From assembly GCF_003852895.1 (NCBI RefSeq), contig NZ_QUSW01000010.1, positions 62,001 through 126,000 on the forward strand: a stretch of 64,000 nt of DNA, given 5' to 3'. Below are positions 23,189 to 34,711 of this stretch, piece after piece (the stretch's first letter is position 1; the number at the start of each line of letters is the position of its first letter). This DNA is from Rhizobacter terrae (GTDB lineage: Bacteria; Pseudomonadota; Gammaproteobacteria; Burkholderiales; Burkholderiaceae_C). The notes under the pieces were generated by a model that searched no databases, was not told where the DNA came from, and saw only the letters and a program-made list of their open reading frames with translations. The position numbers and the translations under genes are program-made.

Positions 23189-24978
23189 GTTTCCTGGAAG
23201 GCATGGCAAAGAAGAAGTCCGCCAAGGCCGGCGCCGTCAGCGTGCGCAGCGTCAACTACAGCAGCAGCCCGCTGCTGGCCTCGCCCACGCCCGCGTGGCG
23301 CTCCAAGTTCCTGGTCGCGATGGTCGGCCTGGGCTTTTGCGCGCTCATCGGCCGCGCGGTGTACGTGCAGATCGTGGGCGCGTCCTTCTTCCTCAAGCAA
23401 GGCGAGATCCGCTACGCCCGCACGCTGGACCTGCCGGCCAGCCGCGGCCGCATCATCGACCGCAACGGGCTGATCCTCGCGTCCAGCGTGCGCGTGCCGT
23501 CGCTGTGGGCCATCCCCAAAGACTTCGACGCCGACAAGAAGCAGCGCGCGCAACTCGCCAAGCTGCTGGGCATGACGCCCAAGGAGCTGGACGGCCACCT
23601 GGACGACAACCCCAATTTCGTGTGGCTGCGCCGCCAGGTCGACGAGCAGGTCGCCAAGGACGTGCTCGCGCTGAACCTCAAGGGCGTGCACCAGGTGCCT
23701 GAATACAAGCGCCGCTACCCGGAAGGCGAGGCGGCCGCGCACGTGGTGGGCTTCACCAACCTGGAAGACAAGGGCCAGGAAGGCATCGAGCTGGCCTTCC
23801 AGCGCGACCTGTCCGGCCGCGACGGCACGCGCCGCGTCATCAAGGACCGCCTGGGCCGCGTGGTCGAAGACATCGGCGACAGCGTGCAGCCGGCGGATGG
23901 CCGCGACATCGAGCTGTCCATCGATTCCAAGGTGCAGTTCTTCGCCTACCAGCGCATCCGTGACGCGGTCGCGCAGAACAAGGCCAAGGCCGGGAGCGTG
24001 GTGGTGCTGGACGCGCAAAGCGGCGAGATCCTCGCGCTGTCGAACTTCCCGAGCTTCACGCCCAACGACCGCAAGAACCTGTCGGGCGACCAGTTGCGCA
24101 ACCGCGCGCTCACCGACACCTTCGAGCCGGGCTCGACCATGAAGCCTTTCATCGCTGCCTGGGCGATGGAGACGGGCCGCGTCACGCCCAACACCGTCAT
24201 CCAGACGGCGCCGGGCAGCATCAACATCACCGGTTCCACCATCCGCGACGCGCATCCGCATGGCGCACTGACAGTGGCCGAGGTGATCCAGAAGTCCAGC
24301 AACGTGGGCACCGTCAAGATGGCGATGCAGATGCAGCCGCGCGAGATCTGGGAGCTGTACACGCAGGTGGGCTTCGGCCAGAAGCCGCAGATTGCCTTCC
24401 CCGGCGCCGTGACGGGCCGCCTGCGTCCGTACAAGACCTGGCGCCCGATCGAGCAGGCGACCATGAGCTACGGCTACGGCCTGTCGGCCTCGCTGCTGCA
24501 GATCGCCCACGCCTACACCGTGTTCGCGCGCGACGGCGAGCTCATTCCCGTGTCGCTGATGAAGAACCACGACACGGTCAACGGCATGCGCGTGCTCAGC
24601 CCCAAGACGGCGCAGAGCATCCGCGAGATGCTGCACATGGTGTGCGGCCCCGGCGGCACGGCGCCGCGCGCGCAGGCGCTGGGCTACTCGGTGGGCGGCA
24701 AGAGCGGCACGGCCTACAAGCAGGAAGGCAAGGGTTATGCCGAAAAGAAATACCGTTCCTGGTTCGTGGGCATGGCGCCCATCAACAATCCACGCATCAT
24801 CGTCGCGGTGATGGTGGACGAGCCGAGCAACGGCGTGCACTTCGGCGGCGACGTGGCCGGCCCCGTGTTCAGCGAAGTGGTGCAGCAGACGCTGCGCACG
24901 CTGGGCGTGCCGCCCGACCTCGACGTGCGCCCGCAGATCGTTCAGAACGCCATCCCCGCGGAAGAGGAGAGCTTCTGA
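23185..24978 (+). CDS. ftsI: Septal peptidoglycan transpeptidase FtsI (PBP3)
   Basis: A 597-residue class B penicillin-binding protein that cross-links septal peptidoglycan. A single anchor helix lies at about 37-58. The pedestal domain begins near LPASRGRIIDRNG. The transpeptidase motifs are STMK (S317, catalytic serine), SSN (S371-N373) and KSGT (K506-T509). A GGGAGG ribosome-binding site lies 6 bp before the ATG, and the gene overlaps ftsL by ATGA. It ends in TGATG with murE. Length and motif order are normal for FtsI. Confidence 0.96.
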   Translation: MSFLEGMAKKKSAKAGAVSVRSVNYSSSPLLASPTPAWRSKFLVAMVGLGFCALIGRAVYVQIVGASFFLKQGEIRYARTLDLPASRGRIIDRNGLILASSVRVPSLWAIPKDFDADKKQRAQLAKLLGMTPKELDGHLDDNPNFVWLRRQVDEQVAKDVLALNLKGVHQVPEYKRRYPEGEAAAHVVGFTNLEDKGQEGIELAFQRDLSGRDGTRRVIKDRLGRVVEDIGDSVQPADGRDIELSIDSKVQFFAYQRIRDAVAQNKAKAGSVVVLDAQSGEILALSNFPSFTPNDRKNLSGDQLRNRALTDTFEPGSTMKPFIAAWAMETGRVTPNTVIQTAPGSINITGSTIRDAHPHGALTVAEVIQKSSNVGTVKMAMQMQPREIWELYTQVGFGQKPQIAFPGAVTGRLRPYKTWRPIEQATMSYGYGLSASLLQIAHAYTVFARDGELIPVSLMKNHDTVNGMRVLSPKTAQSIREMLHMVCGPGGTAPRAQALGYSVGGKSGTAYKQEGKGYAEKKYRSWFVGMAPINNPRIIVAVMVDEPSNGVHFGGDVAGPVFSEVVQQTLRTLGVPPDLDVRPQIVQNAIPAEEESF

Positions 24979-26522
24979 TGCCGCGCATCCTGAACACCGT
25001 CGCCGATGCACTCGCCTGGCTGGCCAAGCGGGGGGCCGTGTCCATCACCACCGACAGCCGCACCGTCATCAACGGCGATGCCTTCATTGCCTGGCCGGGC
25101 GCCGTGCACGACGGCCGCCAGTACGTGGCCGCGGCCATTCGCCAGGGCGCGGTCGCCTGCCTCGTCGAAGCCGAGGGCATGGCCGCCTTCGACCTGGAAG
25201 GCGACGAGCGCATCGCCGCCATGAAGGGCCTGAAGGCCATGACCGGCCCGCTGGCGCACGGCTTCCTGGGCAAGCCCAGCGACCGCCTGCGCGTCATCGC
25301 GGTGACGGGCACCAACGGCAAGACCTCGTCCACCTGGTGGGTGTCGCAGGCGCTGACCTCGCTGGGCCACCGCGCCGGCGTGGTCGGCACGCTGGGCATC
25401 GGCGAGCCGCCGTCGGGCGGCGACCCGGGCAACATGATGTCGACCGGCCTCACCACGCCCGACCCCGTGGTGCTGCACGCGGCCTTCAAGAGCTTTGCCG
25501 ACGCCGGCTTCGACGCCTGTGCGATCGAGGCCTCGTCCGTGGGCGTGACCGAGCATCGGCTCACGGGCACGCACATCCACGTGGCGATGTTCACCAACTT
25601 CACGCAGGACCACCTGGACTACCACGGCAGCATGGAGGCCTACTGGCAGGCCAAGGCCCAGCTGTTCGCGTGGCCCGGACTGGGCGCGGCCGTGCTCAAC
25701 GTCGACGACCCGCAAGGCGAGGTGCTGGCCCGTGCGCTGCAGGGCTCGGCCATCGACCTCTGGACCTACTCCACCGTGCGCGACGCCCGGCTCTTTGCGC
25801 ATGAAGTGGGCTACTACGACGGCGGCCTGGGCTTCGACGTGTACGAAGGCCAGGAACAGGCGCAGGTGCGCACCGCGCTGATCGGCGACTACAACGTGTC
25901 CAACCTGCTGGGCGTGATCGGCGCGCTGCGGGCGCTGGGCATCACGCTGGCCGATGCCGCGCGCGTGTGCAGCCTGCTCAGCCCCGTGCCCGGCCGCATG
26001 CACCGCGTGTCGGCCGAGGCGCGCTACGACGACGAGGTGCACAACTTCGAGAACATGCCCGAGGTGGTGGTGGACTACGCCCACACGCCCGATGCACTGG
26101 AGAAGGCGCTGCTGGCGCTCAAGCCGCTGGCCCAGGCGCGCGACGGCAAGCTGTGGTGCGTGTTCGGCTGCGGCGGCAACCGCGATTCGAGCAAGCGGCC
26201 CATCATGGGTGCCCTTGCCCAGCAGCACGCCAACTGCGTGGTGGTGACCAGCGACAACCCGCGCATGGAGTCGCCCACGCTCATCCTGTCGCAGATCGTC
26301 GCGGGCATGACGCCGGACTACCGGCCCATCGTCATCGAGGATCGCCGCTTGGCCATCGCGCAGGCGGTGCAACTGGCCGACAGCGCGGACGTGGTGCTCA
26401 TTGCCGGCAAGGGCCACGAGGACTACCAGGACGTGAACGGCGTGAAGCACCCGTTCTCCGACGTGACCGAAGCGCATGCCGCCCTGGTGCGCTACGGCGA
26501 GATGAGGCGCCACCAATCATGA
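24978..26522 (+). CDS. murE: UDP-MurNAc-L-Ala-D-Glu:meso-diaminopimelate ligase
   Basis: A 514-residue Mur ligase adding the third residue of the stem peptide. The ATP site is VTGTNGKTSST (about residue 112). The middle-domain motif is NFTQDHLDYHG. The C-terminal specificity motif DNPRMESP marks meso-diaminopimelate rather than lysine as substrate. The start overlaps the ftsI stop codon, and the end overlaps the murF start. Products pass to MurF. Confidence 0.96.
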   Translation: MPRILNTVADALAWLAKRGAVSITTDSRTVINGDAFIAWPGAVHDGRQYVAAAIRQGAVACLVEAEGMAAFDLEGDERIAAMKGLKAMTGPLAHGFLGKPSDRLRVIAVTGTNGKTSSTWWVSQALTSLGHRAGVVGTLGIGEPPSGGDPGNMMSTGLTTPDPVVLHAAFKSFADAGFDACAIEASSVGVTEHRLTGTHIHVAMFTNFTQDHLDYHGSMEAYWQAKAQLFAWPGLGAAVLNVDDPQGEVLARALQGSAIDLWTYSTVRDARLFAHEVGYYDGGLGFDVYEGQEQAQVRTALIGDYNVSNLLGVIGALRALGITLADAARVCSLLSPVPGRMHRVSAEARYDDEVHNFENMPEVVVDYAHTPDALEKALLALKPLAQARDGKLWCVFGCGGNRDSSKRPIMGALAQQHANCVVVTSDNPRMESPTLILSQIVAGMTPDYRPIVIEDRRLAIAQAVQLADSADVVLIAGKGHEDYQDVNGVKHPFSDVTEAHAALVRYGEMRRHQS

Positions 26523-27904
26523 TGACGCTCGCACAGGCCCACGCCCTCATCCCCGGATCCGCGCTGGTCGGCGACGGCAGCGTGCGCATCCTGCGCGTGC
26601 ACAGCGACACCCGCACGCTGGCGGCCGGCGACCTCTTCGTCGCGCTCAAGGGCGAGCGCTTCGACGCGCATGACTTCCTCGCCCAAGCCAAGGCGTCGGG
26701 TGCGGTGGCGGCCATCGCATCGCGCGGCCTGGAAGAAGCCGGCTTGCCCGGCCTGCAGGTGCCCGACACGCTGGCGGCGCTCGGTGAACTGGCCAAGGCC
26801 TGGCGTGCGCGCTGCCACCTGCCGCTCATCGCGGTCACCGGCAGCAATGGCAAGACCACGGTGACGCAGATGATCGCGTCCATCCTCAAGGCCTGGCTGG
26901 GCGAGGGCGCGTTCTCCACGCAAGGCAATTTCAACAACGACATCGGCGTGCCGCTGACGCTGCTGCGCCTTCGGCAGAACGACAGCGCCTGGCACAGGGC
27001 CGGCGTGGTCGAGCTGGGCATGAACCACGTGGGCGAGATCGCCGCGCTGGCCAGGATGGCCGCGCCCACGGTCGCGCTGGTGAACAACGCCCAGCGTGAA
27101 CACCAGGAATTCATGGCCAGCGTGGAAGCGGTGGCGCGCGAGAACGGTTCGGCCATCCAAGCGCTGGGGCCCCTGGGTGTTGCAGTGTTCCCGGCCGACG
27201 ACGAGTACACGCCGGTGTGGCGCGAACTGGCCGGCCGCCGGCCGGTGCTGACCTTCGCGCTGCAAGGCGCGGCCGACGTCACCTGCGCTGCGTCCTGGGA
27301 AGGCGACCACTGGAACGTCACGCTGCGCACGCCGGCTGGCGAGGCGCCGCTGTCGCTGAAGGTGGCCGGCGTGCACAACGTCAAGAACGCCCTGGCTTCC
27401 ACCGCCTGCACACTGGCGGCCGGGTGCCCGCTGGATTCCATCGTCCGCGGCCTGCAGGACTTCGCGCCCGTGAAGGGCCGGTCGCAGGTGAAGAGCTTCC
27501 AGCGCGACGGCCGCGCCGTCACGCTGGTGGACGACACCTACAACGCCAACCCCGACTCCGTGCGCGCCGCGATCGACGTGCTGGCCGCCTTGCCAGGCCC
27601 GCGCTGGCTGGTGCTCGGCGACATGGGCGAGGTGGGAGAGAAAGGCCCCGAGTTCCACCGCGAGGTGGGTGCCTATGCGCAGGAGCGCGGCATCGAATCG
27701 CTGTGGACCGTGGGCCAGCTGTGTACACACGCCAGCGCCGCGTTCCACGGCGCACGGCATTTCGAGGACGTGGCGATGCTCATCGCCGCGTTGACCATGG
27801 CACCGGCCTGCGCGTCGGTGGTGGTGAAGGGTTCGCGATTCATGAAGATGGAACAGGTCGTCAACGCGTTGATGACATCACCGGGAGCTTCGCATGCTGC
27901 TTAG
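26519..27904 (+). CDS. murF: UDP-MurNAc-tripeptide:D-Ala-D-Ala ligase
   Basis: A 461-residue Mur ligase that finishes the UDP-MurNAc-pentapeptide. The ATP-binding loop is [13 protein letters not shown] (about residue 107). The conserved [13 protein letters not shown] block binds the UDP precursor. [11 protein letters not shown] lies near the C-terminal domain junction. The start is ATGATG overlapping the murE stop, so either Met could be used. It overlaps mraY by 11 bp. Confidence 0.96.
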   Translation: MMTLAQAHALIPGSALVGDGSVRILRVHSDTRTLAAGDLFVALKGERFDAHDFLAQAKASGAVAAIASRGLEEAGLPGLQVPDTLAALGELAKAWRARCHLPLIAVTGSNGKTTVTQMIASILKAWLGEGAFSTQGNFNNDIGVPLTLLRLRQNDSAWHRAGVVELGMNHVGEIAALARMAAPTVALVNNAQREHQEFMASVEAVARENGSAIQALGPLGVAVFPADDEYTPVWRELAGRRPVLTFALQGAADVTCAASWEGDHWNVTLRTPAGEAPLSLKVAGVHNVKNALASTACTLAAGCPLDSIVRGLQDFAPVKGRSQVKSFQRDGRAVTLVDDTYNANPDSVRAAIDVLAALPGPRWLVLGDMGEVGEKGPEFHREVGAYAQERGIESLWTVGQLCTHASAAFHGARHFEDVAMLIAALTMAPACASVVVKGSRFMKMEQVVNALMTSPGASHAA

Positions 27905-29072
27905 CCTTGCAAGCTGGCTCCAGACACTGTCACCTGACCTGGGCTTCTTCCGGGTCTTCCAGTACATCACCTTCCGCGCGGTGATGGCGGCGATGACTGC
28001 GCTGCTCATCGGCCTGGCCTTCGGGCCCTGGGTGATCCGTCGCCTGACCGAGATGAAGATCGGCCAGCCCATCCGCGAATACGGCGTGAAGGAGCACATG
28101 AGCAAGAGCGGCACGCCCACCATGGGCGGCGTGCTCATCCTCATCTCCATTGGCGTGTCCACGCTCCTGTGGTTCGACTGGAGCAACCGCTTCGTGTGGA
28201 TCGTGATGGTCGTGACGCTGGGCTTCGGCGCCATCGGCTGGGTCGACGACTGGCGCAAGGTGGTGCAGAAGAACCCCGAGGGCATGAGCTCGAAAGAGAA
28301 GTACTTCTGGCAATCGGTGATCGGCCTGGTGGCGGCGCTGTACCTGGCGTTCAGCGTATCGGAGACCTCGAACCTGCGCGTGGTGGAGCTGTTCATCCGC
28401 TGGGTGCAAAGCGGCTTCTCCAACGCGCTGCCGCCCAAGGCGGACTTGATGGTGCCGTTCGTGAAGACCATCAGCTACCCGCTGGGCGTGTTCGGCTTCA
28501 TCATCCTCACCTACTTCGTGATCGTGGGCGCGAGCAACGCGGTGAACCTCACCGACGGGCTCGACGGCCTGGCGATCATGCCGGTGGTGATGGTGGGCTC
28601 GGCGCTGGGCGTGTTCGCCTACGTCACCGGCAGCTCGGTGTACAGCAAGTACCTGCTGTTCCCGTACATCCCCGGCGCCGGCGAACTGATGATCTTCTGC
28701 GCGGCGATGGCCGGTGCGGGGCTGGCGTTCCTGTGGTTCAACACCCACCCGGCGCAGGTCTTCATGGGCGATGTCGGCGCGCTGTCGCTGGGCGGCGCGC
28801 TCGGGACCATCGCCGTCATCACGCGCCAGGAGATCGTGCTCGGGATCATGGGCGGCGTGTTCGTCGCTGAAGCACTGTCGGTGATGCTGCAGGTGGGATG
28901 GTTCAAGTTCACCAAGAAGAAATACGGCGAGGGCCGCCGCATCCTGAAGATGGCGCCGCTGCACCACCACTTCGAAAAATCGGGCTGGAAGGAGACGCAG
29001 GTCGTGGTCCGGTTCTGGATCATCACCATGCTCCTGTGCCTGATCGGCCTGGCGAGTCTGAAACTGCGATGA
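27894..29072 (+). CDS. mraY: Phospho-MurNAc-pentapeptide translocase (lipid I synthase)
   Basis: A 392-residue, ten-helix membrane enzyme that attaches phospho-MurNAc-pentapeptide to undecaprenyl phosphate. The catalytic aspartates lie in GWVDDW (D118, D119), [11 protein letters not shown] and [11 protein letters not shown]. The cytoplasmic HHHFEKSGW motif is intact. [10 protein letters not shown] near residue 70 is the family signature. Length is slightly above the E. coli enzyme (360), as is usual in betaproteobacteria. It overlaps murD by ATGA. Confidence 0.96.
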   Translation: MLLSLASWLQTLSPDLGFFRVFQYITFRAVMAAMTALLIGLAFGPWVIRRLTEMKIGQPIREYGVKEHMSKSGTPTMGGVLILISIGVSTLLWFDWSNRFVWIVMVVTLGFGAIGWVDDWRKVVQKNPEGMSSKEKYFWQSVIGLVAALYLAFSVSETSNLRVVELFIRWVQSGFSNALPPKADLMVPFVKTISYPLGVFGFIILTYFVIVGASNAVNLTDGLDGLAIMPVVMVGSALGVFAYVTGSSVYSKYLLFPYIPGAGELMIFCAAMAGAGLAFLWFNTHPAQVFMGDVGALSLGGALGTIAVITRQEIVLGIMGGVFVAEALSVMLQVGWFKFTKKKYGEGRRILKMAPLHHHFEKSGWKETQVVVRFWIITMLLCLIGLASLKLR

Positions 29073-30961
29073 AACATCTGAAGGACATCACGGTTCTCGT
29101 GCTCGGGCTCGGCGAGTCCGGCCTGGCCATGGCGCGCTGGAGTGCGCGCTGTGGTGCGACCGTGCGCGTGTGGGACTCGCGCGAGATCCCACCCCATGCG
29201 GCGGCGTTGGCGCAGCATGTGCCGGGTGCGAAGCTCTACACCGGTGTGCTGCCGGACGAGGCGATCGATGGCGTGCGGCTGGTGTTGAAGAGCCCGGGCC
29301 TGGCACCCACTGACGAGCGCATCGCGCCTGCGATGGCCAAGGCCGCGGACGCCGGCGCGCTGGTGCAAGGCGAGCTGGAGCTGTTCGCCCGCGCGCTGGA
29401 TGACCTGAAGGCCGAGCGGCAGTACGCGCCGAAGGTGCTTGCCATCACCGGGACCAATGGCAAGACCACCACGACGGCGATGACGGCGCTGTTCGTGTCG
29501 CGTGCAGGCAAGCGCGTGGCGATGGCCGGGAACATCGGGCCGACGATGCTGCAGACGCTGTCGGATGCGCTGGACCTGGAGCCGGTGCCGGAAGCGGCAG
29601 TTGAATCGGCCGCTGAATCGCACGCTGATGGGCCCGTCGAGGCGCCTGCAGAAGGTGTCTCCATCGCCACGGAGGAAGACTCCGGCACCGTCACGGTGAG
29701 CGAAGAGGGCGTGCCTGTCGTGTTGGACGATGCGGGCGAGGAGCCCTCGATCGAGGCTGCGCCTGCGCCGATGGAAGGCCAGGAGGCCGCTGTCACATCG
29801 GTCACGGCCGACGAACCACCGGCAGAACACGCCGTGAGTTCTGCAGCCGATGCACTGGAAGGCATGGACGGCCCGCCGCCTCACCTCATCCCGCCGCCGC
29901 CGCCCGGCCCTGTCTTCGAACACCTGCCCGAGGTGTGGGTGCTCGAACTCAGCAGCTTCCAGCTCGACGAAGCCAAGGGTTTCGAGCCCAGCGCCGGGAC
30001 GGTCCTCAACATCACGCAGGACCACCTCGACTGGCACGGCAACATGGCCGCCTACACCGGGGCGAAGGCACGCATCTTCGGCAAGAACGCGGTGATGGTC
30101 ATCAACCGCGACGACCCCGCGGTGGAAGCGCTCGTGCCGCGTCCGCCCGAGCCGCCCGCGGCCGGCAGCAAGAAGGTGAAGGCGCCCAAGTTCGTGCCGC
30201 GAGACGTGGTGCGCTTCGGCCTGGACGCACCCACCCACCCGGGCGACTTCGGCCTCATGGTCGAGAACGGCATGGCGTGGCTGGTGCGTGCGATGGAAGC
30301 CGACGAGACCATCAAGAAGCCCAAGCGCGGCGCCGCGGCGGAAGAGGAAGACCTCATCATCCAGCGCCTGATGCCGGCCGATGCATTGCGTGTCCGTGGC
30401 CGCCACAACGCTGCGAACGCACTGGCCGCGCTGGCACTGGCCACGGCCGTCGGCTGCCCGCTGGCGCCCATGCTGCACGGCCTGCGCGAATACGGCGGCG
30501 AGCCGCATCGCGTGGAGTACGTCGCCACCGTCAACGGTGTCGAGGCCTACGACGACAGCAAGGGCACGAACGTCGGCGCCACGGTGGCGGCATTGAACGG
30601 CCTGGGCATGGACAAGTCGCCGGCCAAGCTGGTGGTCATCCTCGGCGGCGACGGCAAGGGACAGGACTTCGCACCGCTGGCTGATCCTGTGGCCAAGCAT
30701 GCGCGCGCCGTCGCCACCATCGGGCGCGACGCGCAGGCCGTGGAAGACGCCATCGCCTCCTGCGGCGTGCCCATCCAGCGCCACGAGACGCTCGAAGCCG
30801 CGGTGGCCTGGTGCTTCACCCGCGCCCATGCCGGCGATGCGGTGCTGCTCAGCCCCGCCTGCGCCAGCCTGGACATGTTCCGCAACTACGCCCACCGCGC
30901 CGAGGTCTTCGTGAACGAGGTGCGGGCACTGGCGGCCGAGCACGGAGACATGAGCGCATGA
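29069..30961 (+). CDS. murD: UDP-MurNAc-L-alanine:D-glutamate ligase, with large low-complexity insertion
   Basis: A 630-residue MurD, well above the 440-500 usual for the family. Core motifs are intact: the N-terminal Rossmann start [15 protein letters not shown], the ATP loop [11 protein letters not shown] (126-136), [10 protein letters not shown] (292-301), [11 protein letters not shown] and [12 protein letters not shown]. Two stretches expand it. An acidic, Pro/Ala/Glu-rich insertion occupies about 171-287, between the central-domain glycine loop and [11 protein letters not shown] loop at ~353-435 ([25 protein letters not shown]) resembles the one in Comamonadaceae enzymes. The first is probably disordered. 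Both ends overlap neighbours by 4 bp. Confidence 0.95.
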   Translation: MKHLKDITVLVLGLGESGLAMARWSARCGATVRVWDSREIPPHAAALAQHVPGAKLYTGVLPDEAIDGVRLVLKSPGLAPTDERIAPAMAKAADAGALVQGELELFARALDDLKAERQYAPKVLAITGTNGKTTTTAMTALFVSRAGKRVAMAGNIGPTMLQTLSDALDLEPVPEAAVESAAESHADGPVEAPAEGVSIATEEDSGTVTVSEEGVPVVLDDAGEEPSIEAAPAPMEGQEAAVTSVTADEPPAEHAVSSAADALEGMDGPPPHLIPPPPPGPVFEHLPEVWVLELSSFQLDEAKGFEPSAGTVLNITQDHLDWHGNMAAYTGAKARIFGKNAVMVINRDDPAVEALVPRPPEPPAAGSKKVKAPKFVPRDVVRFGLDAPTHPGDFGLMVENGMAWLVRAMEADETIKKPKRGAAAEEEDLIIQRLMPADALRVRGRHNAANALAALALATAVGCPLAPMLHGLREYGGEPHRVEYVATVNGVEAYDDSKGTNVGATVAALNGLGMDKSPAKLVVILGGDGKGQDFAPLADPVAKHARAVATIGRDAQAVEDAIASCGVPIQRHETLEAAVAWCFTRAHAGDAVLLSPACASLDMFRNYAHRAEVFVNEVRALAAEHGDMSA

Positions 30962-32226
30962 CGGCGATGGCGCGCTTCGGCTTCGACGCGTTCAAGGCGC
31001 GTCTCACCGGCCTGTTCCGCAAGGACGCGGAGCAGGGCACGGCCGTGCCGGTGCGCGACTGGATCAACGTGTCCTCCGGCCAGCCCACCAAGCTGCAGGG
31101 CTTCGACCAGCCGCTGATCTGGGTGGTGGTCGCGCTCGTCGCGCTGGGGCTGGTGATGGTCTACAGCGCCACCGTGGCGCTGCCCGACAGCCCCAAGTTC
31201 GCCAAGTACACGCCCACCTTCTTCCTCACGCGGCACATCCTGTCCATCGTCATCGGCACGCTGTGCGCACTCGTGGCGGTGCAGATTCCGGTGAGCGTGT
31301 GGGAACGCCTGTCGCCGTGGATCTTCGTGGCCTCACTCCTGCTGCTCGTGCTCGTGCTCGTGCCGCACGTGGGCAAGGTGGTCTACGGCGCGCGCCGCTG
31401 GATTCCGCTGGGCGTGATGAACTTCCAGCCCTCCGAACTGGCCAAGCTGGCGATCGCGATGTACGCCGCCGGCTACATGGTGCGCAAGATGGACGTGAAG
31501 GAGAACTTCCTGCGCGCCGTCCTGCCCATGGCCATCTCCGTGGCCGTCATCGGCCTGCTGCTGCTGGCCGAACCCGACATGGGCGCCTTCCTCGTGATCG
31601 CCGCGATCGCGATGGGCATCCTCTTTCTGGGCGGCGTGAACGGCCGCATGTTCTTTCTCATCACCGCAGTGCTGGTGGGCGCTTTCGTGCTGATGATCAC
31701 CTTCAGCGAATGGCGGCGCGAGCGCATCTTTGCGTACCTGAATCCGTGGGACGAGAAGTACACGCTGGGCAAGGCCTACCAGCTGTCGCACTCGCTCATT
31801 GCCTTCGGTCGTGGCGAGATCTTCGGCCAGGGGCTGGGCGGCAGCGTGGAGAAGCTGCACTACCTGCCCGAGGCGCACACCGACTTCCTGCTGGCCGTGA
31901 TCGGCGAAGAGCTGGGCTTCATCGGCGTGGCCTGCGTGATCGTCGCCTTCTTCTGGCTGGCACGCCGGGTGTTCCACATCGGCCGCCAGGCCATCGCGCT
32001 GGACCGCGTGTTCGCCGGTCTGTTCGCGCAGGGCATCGGCATCTGGATGGGCGGGCAGGCCTTCATCAACATGGGCGTGAACCTGGGGGTGCTGCCCACC
32101 AAGGGACTCACGCTGCCGCTGATGAGTTACGGCGGATCGGCCATCCTGATGAACCTCGTCGCGCTGGCGATCGTGCTGCGGGTGGACATCGAGAACCGGC
32201 AGATGATGAGAGGGGGGCGCGCATGA
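30958..32226 (+). CDS. ftsW: Septal peptidoglycan glycosyltransferase FtsW
   Basis: A 422-residue SEDS-family polymerase with about ten transmembrane helices. It is the lipid II glycosyltransferase partner of FtsI. It has a longer than usual cytoplasmic N-terminus (about 55 residues) before the first helix. Signature blocks are [53 protein letters not shown] and [18 protein letters not shown]. It overlaps murD and murG by ATGA junctions. Confidence 0.96.
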   Translation: MTAMARFGFDAFKARLTGLFRKDAEQGTAVPVRDWINVSSGQPTKLQGFDQPLIWVVVALVALGLVMVYSATVALPDSPKFAKYTPTFFLTRHILSIVIGTLCALVAVQIPVSVWERLSPWIFVASLLLLVLVLVPHVGKVVYGARRWIPLGVMNFQPSELAKLAIAMYAAGYMVRKMDVKENFLRAVLPMAISVAVIGLLLLAEPDMGAFLVIAAIAMGILFLGGVNGRMFFLITAVLVGAFVLMITFSEWRRERIFAYLNPWDEKYTLGKAYQLSHSLIAFGRGEIFGQGLGGSVEKLHYLPEAHTDFLLAVIGEELGFIGVACVIVAFFWLARRVFHIGRQAIALDRVFAGLFAQGIGIWMGGQAFINMGVNLGVLPTKGLTLPLMSYGGSAILMNLVALAIVLRVDIENRQMMRGGRA

Positions 32227-33305
32227 CCGCACGTCACCTCGTCGTCATGGCCGCCGGTACCGGCGGCCACGTCATTCCCGGCCTGGCCGTCGCCCGCGAG
32301 ATGCAGTCGCGCGGCTGGACGGTGAGCTGGCTCGGCACCACGCACGGCATGGAGAACAAGCTCGTGCCGCCGTCGGGCATCCCGATGGACAACATCAAGT
32401 TCAGCGGCTTGCGCGGCAAGGGCCTGATGCACACGCTGACCGGCGGCTTCCGCCTGCTCGCCGCGTTCTGGAGCTGCGGCTGGATCCTCAAGCGCCGCCA
32501 GCCCGACGTGGTGCTGGGCATGGGCGGCTATGTGTGCTTTCCGGGCGGCCTGATGACGACCGCACTCGGCAAGCCGCTGATGCTGGTGAATGCCGATGCC
32601 GCGCTGCTGATGAGCAACCGTTCGCTGCTGGGCATCTGCGACCGCATCGCGTTCGGCTTCGACGGGCCGCAGGTCGCGAAGACGAAACGCGCAGTGGTCA
32701 CGGGCAATCCGGTGCGTGCGGAGATCGAATCATTGCCGGCACCCGCTGAACGCTTCGCCGGCCGCACCGGTCCGCTGAAGCTGCTGGTGGTGGGTGGCAG
32801 CCTGGGGGCGAAGGCGCTCAACGACTGCGTGCCGCAGGCGCTCGCGCTCATCGACGAAGCCTCGCGTCCGCAGGTGACGCACCAGACCGGCGCGAACAAC
32901 CATGCGACGGTGCAGGCGCTCTACGAGCAAGCGCAGGTGAAGGGCGAGGTGCTGCCTTTCATCGACGACATGGCCAGGCGCCTGGCCGATTGCGACCTCA
33001 TCGTGTGCCGCGCCGGTGCGGTGACGGTGAGCGAGTTGTGCGCCGCCGGTGTGGCGGGCGTGCTGGTGCCACTGGTGGTGAGCACGACCTCGCACCAGCG
33101 CGACAACGCGCAATGGCTGGCGTCGCACGATGCGGGCATCCACCTGCCGCAGTCCGAGCTGTCGCCGAACAAGCTGGCCGAACTGCTGAAGGGCCTCACG
33201 CGCGATGCGCTGCTGGCCATGGCCACGAAGGCACGGGCACTGGCCAGGCCCCAAGCCGCGGCGCGTGTTGCGGATGAACTGGAACGATTGGTGGTGGCTG
33301 CATGA
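32223..33305 (+). CDS. murG: UDP-GlcNAc:lipid I N-acetylglucosaminyltransferase
   Basis: A 360-residue peripheral membrane GT28 glycosyltransferase that converts lipid I to lipid II. It has the N-terminal G-loop [15 protein letters not shown] (membrane/lipid side) and the second G-loop [13 protein letters not shown]. The UDP-GlcNAc site is [15 protein letters not shown], followed by HQRDNAQ. It overlaps ftsW and murC by 4 bp, as elsewhere in this cluster. Confidence 0.96.
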   Translation: MTARHLVVMAAGTGGHVIPGLAVAREMQSRGWTVSWLGTTHGMENKLVPPSGIPMDNIKFSGLRGKGLMHTLTGGFRLLAAFWSCGWILKRRQPDVVLGMGGYVCFPGGLMTTALGKPLMLVNADAALLMSNRSLLGICDRIAFGFDGPQVAKTKRAVVTGNPVRAEIESLPAPAERFAGRTGPLKLLVVGGSLGAKALNDCVPQALALIDEASRPQVTHQTGANNHATVQALYEQAQVKGEVLPFIDDMARRLADCDLIVCRAGAVTVSELCAAGVAGVLVPLVVSTTSHQRDNAQWLASHDAGIHLPQSELSPNKLAELLKGLTRDALLAMATKARALARPQAAARVADELERLVVAA

Positions 33306-34711
33306 AGCACGCGGTCAAGCACATTCACTTCGTCGGGATCGGCGGCGCCGGCATGAGCGGCATCGCGGAGATCCTGCACAACCTCGGCTACACGGTCTCG
33401 GGCTCCGACCAGAGCGATGGCTCGGTCACGCAGCGGCTCGCCTCGCTGGGCATCCGCATCGCCATCGGGCATGACGCGGCGAACATCGCGGGCGCGGGCG
33501 CCGTCGTCACGTCCACCGCCGTGAAGGGTGACAACCCGGAGGTGATCGCCGCCCGCAGCAGGCACGTGCCGGTGGTGCCGCGCGCCGTGATGCTGGCCGA
33601 GCTGATGCGCCTCAAGCAGGGCATCGCCATCGCCGGCACGCACGGCAAGACGACGACGACCAGCCTGGTCACCAGCGTGCTGGCCGAAGCCGGCGTGGAC
33701 CCGACCTTCGTCATCGGCGGCAAGCTCAACGCCGCCGGCGCCAACTCGCGCCTGGGCAGCGGCGACTACATCGTGGTCGAGGCTGACGAGTCGGATGCGT
33801 CCTTCCTCAACCTGCTGCCCGTGATGGCCGTCGTTACCAACATCGACGCCGACCACATGGACACCTACGGCCACGACTTCGCGAAGCTGAAGCAGGCCTT
33901 CGTGGAGTTCATCCACCGCATGCCTTTCTACGGTGCGGCCGTGCTGTGCCTGGACGACCCCGGCGTGCGCTCCATCATCCCGATGATCTCGCGCCCGATG
34001 GTGACCTACGGCTTCGACCCGCAGGCCATGGTGCGTGCCGTGGACGTTCGCGCCCAGGACGGGAAGATGAGTTTCACGGTCACCCGCCGCAACGGCGTGC
34101 GCATGCCCGACCTGCAGGTCACGCTCAACCTGCCCGGCGAGCACAACGTGCTCAACGCGCTCGCGACGATCTCGGTCGCGACGGAGCTGGAGTTGCCCGA
34201 CGCGCCCATCGTCAAGGGCCTGGCCGAGTTCCGCGGTGTGGGCCGGCGCTTCCAGCGCTATGGTGACGACCTGCCCACCAAGGACGGCGGCACCTTCACC
34301 CTCATCGACGACTACGGCCACCACCCCGTGGAGATGGCCGCGACGCTGGCGGCCGCACGCGGCGCCTTCCCGGGCCGCCGGCTGGTGCTGGCCTTCCAGC
34401 CGCACCGCTACACCCGCACGCGCGACTGTTTCGAGGATTTCGTCAAGGTCATCGGCACGGCGGATGCCGTGCTGCTCGCCGAGGTGTATGCGGCGGGCGA
34501 GTCGCCCATCGTCGCCGCGGATGGCCGTGCGCTGGCCCGCGCCCTGCGCGTGGCCGGCAAGGTCGATGCGGTGTTCGTCGACGACATCAAGGACATGCCC
34601 CAGACCATCGCTGATCAGGTGAAGGGCGGCGATGTGGTGATTTCCATGGGCGCGGGATCGATCGGGAACGTCCCCGCCCAAGTGGTGCAGATGTTGAAAG
34701 GACAGCCATGA
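33302..34711 (+). CDS. murC: UDP-MurNAc:L-alanine ligase
   Basis: A 469-residue Mur ligase that adds the first stem-peptide residue. It opens with the Rossmann-like [17 protein letters not shown]. The ATP loop is [13 protein letters not shown] (~111-123). The central metal/substrate block is [12 protein letters not shown], followed by [11 protein letters not shown]. The C-terminal domain contains [14 protein letters not shown] and [11 protein letters not shown] paralogue with a related plan (mpl) lies 8 kb downstream on the other strand. Confidence 0.96.
   Translation: MKHAVKHIHFVGIGGAGMSGIAEILHNLGYTVSGSDQSDGSVTQRLASLGIRIAIGHDAANIAGAGAVVTSTAVKGDNPEVIAARSRHVPVVPRAVMLAELMRLKQGIAIAGTHGKTTTTSLVTSVLAEAGVDPTFVIGGKLNAAGANSRLGSGDYIVVEADESDASFLNLLPVMAVVTNIDADHMDTYGHDFAKLKQAFVEFIHRMPFYGAAVLCLDDPGVRSIIPMISRPMVTYGFDPQAMVRAVDVRAQDGKMSFTVTRRNGVRMPDLQVTLNLPGEHNVLNALATISVATELELPDAPIVKGLAEFRGVGRRFQRYGDDLPTKDGGTFTLIDDYGHHPVEMAATLAAARGAFPGRRLVLAFQPHRYTRTRDCFEDFVKVIGTADAVLLAEVYAAGESPIVAADGRALARALRVAGKVDAVFVDDIKDMPQTIADQVKGGDVVISMGAGSIGNVPAQVVQMLKGQP

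Noticed and set aside
24239-24310. Possible frameshift or internal start within ftsI
   Set aside because: The reading frame and the three penicillin-binding motifs are continuous and correctly spaced.
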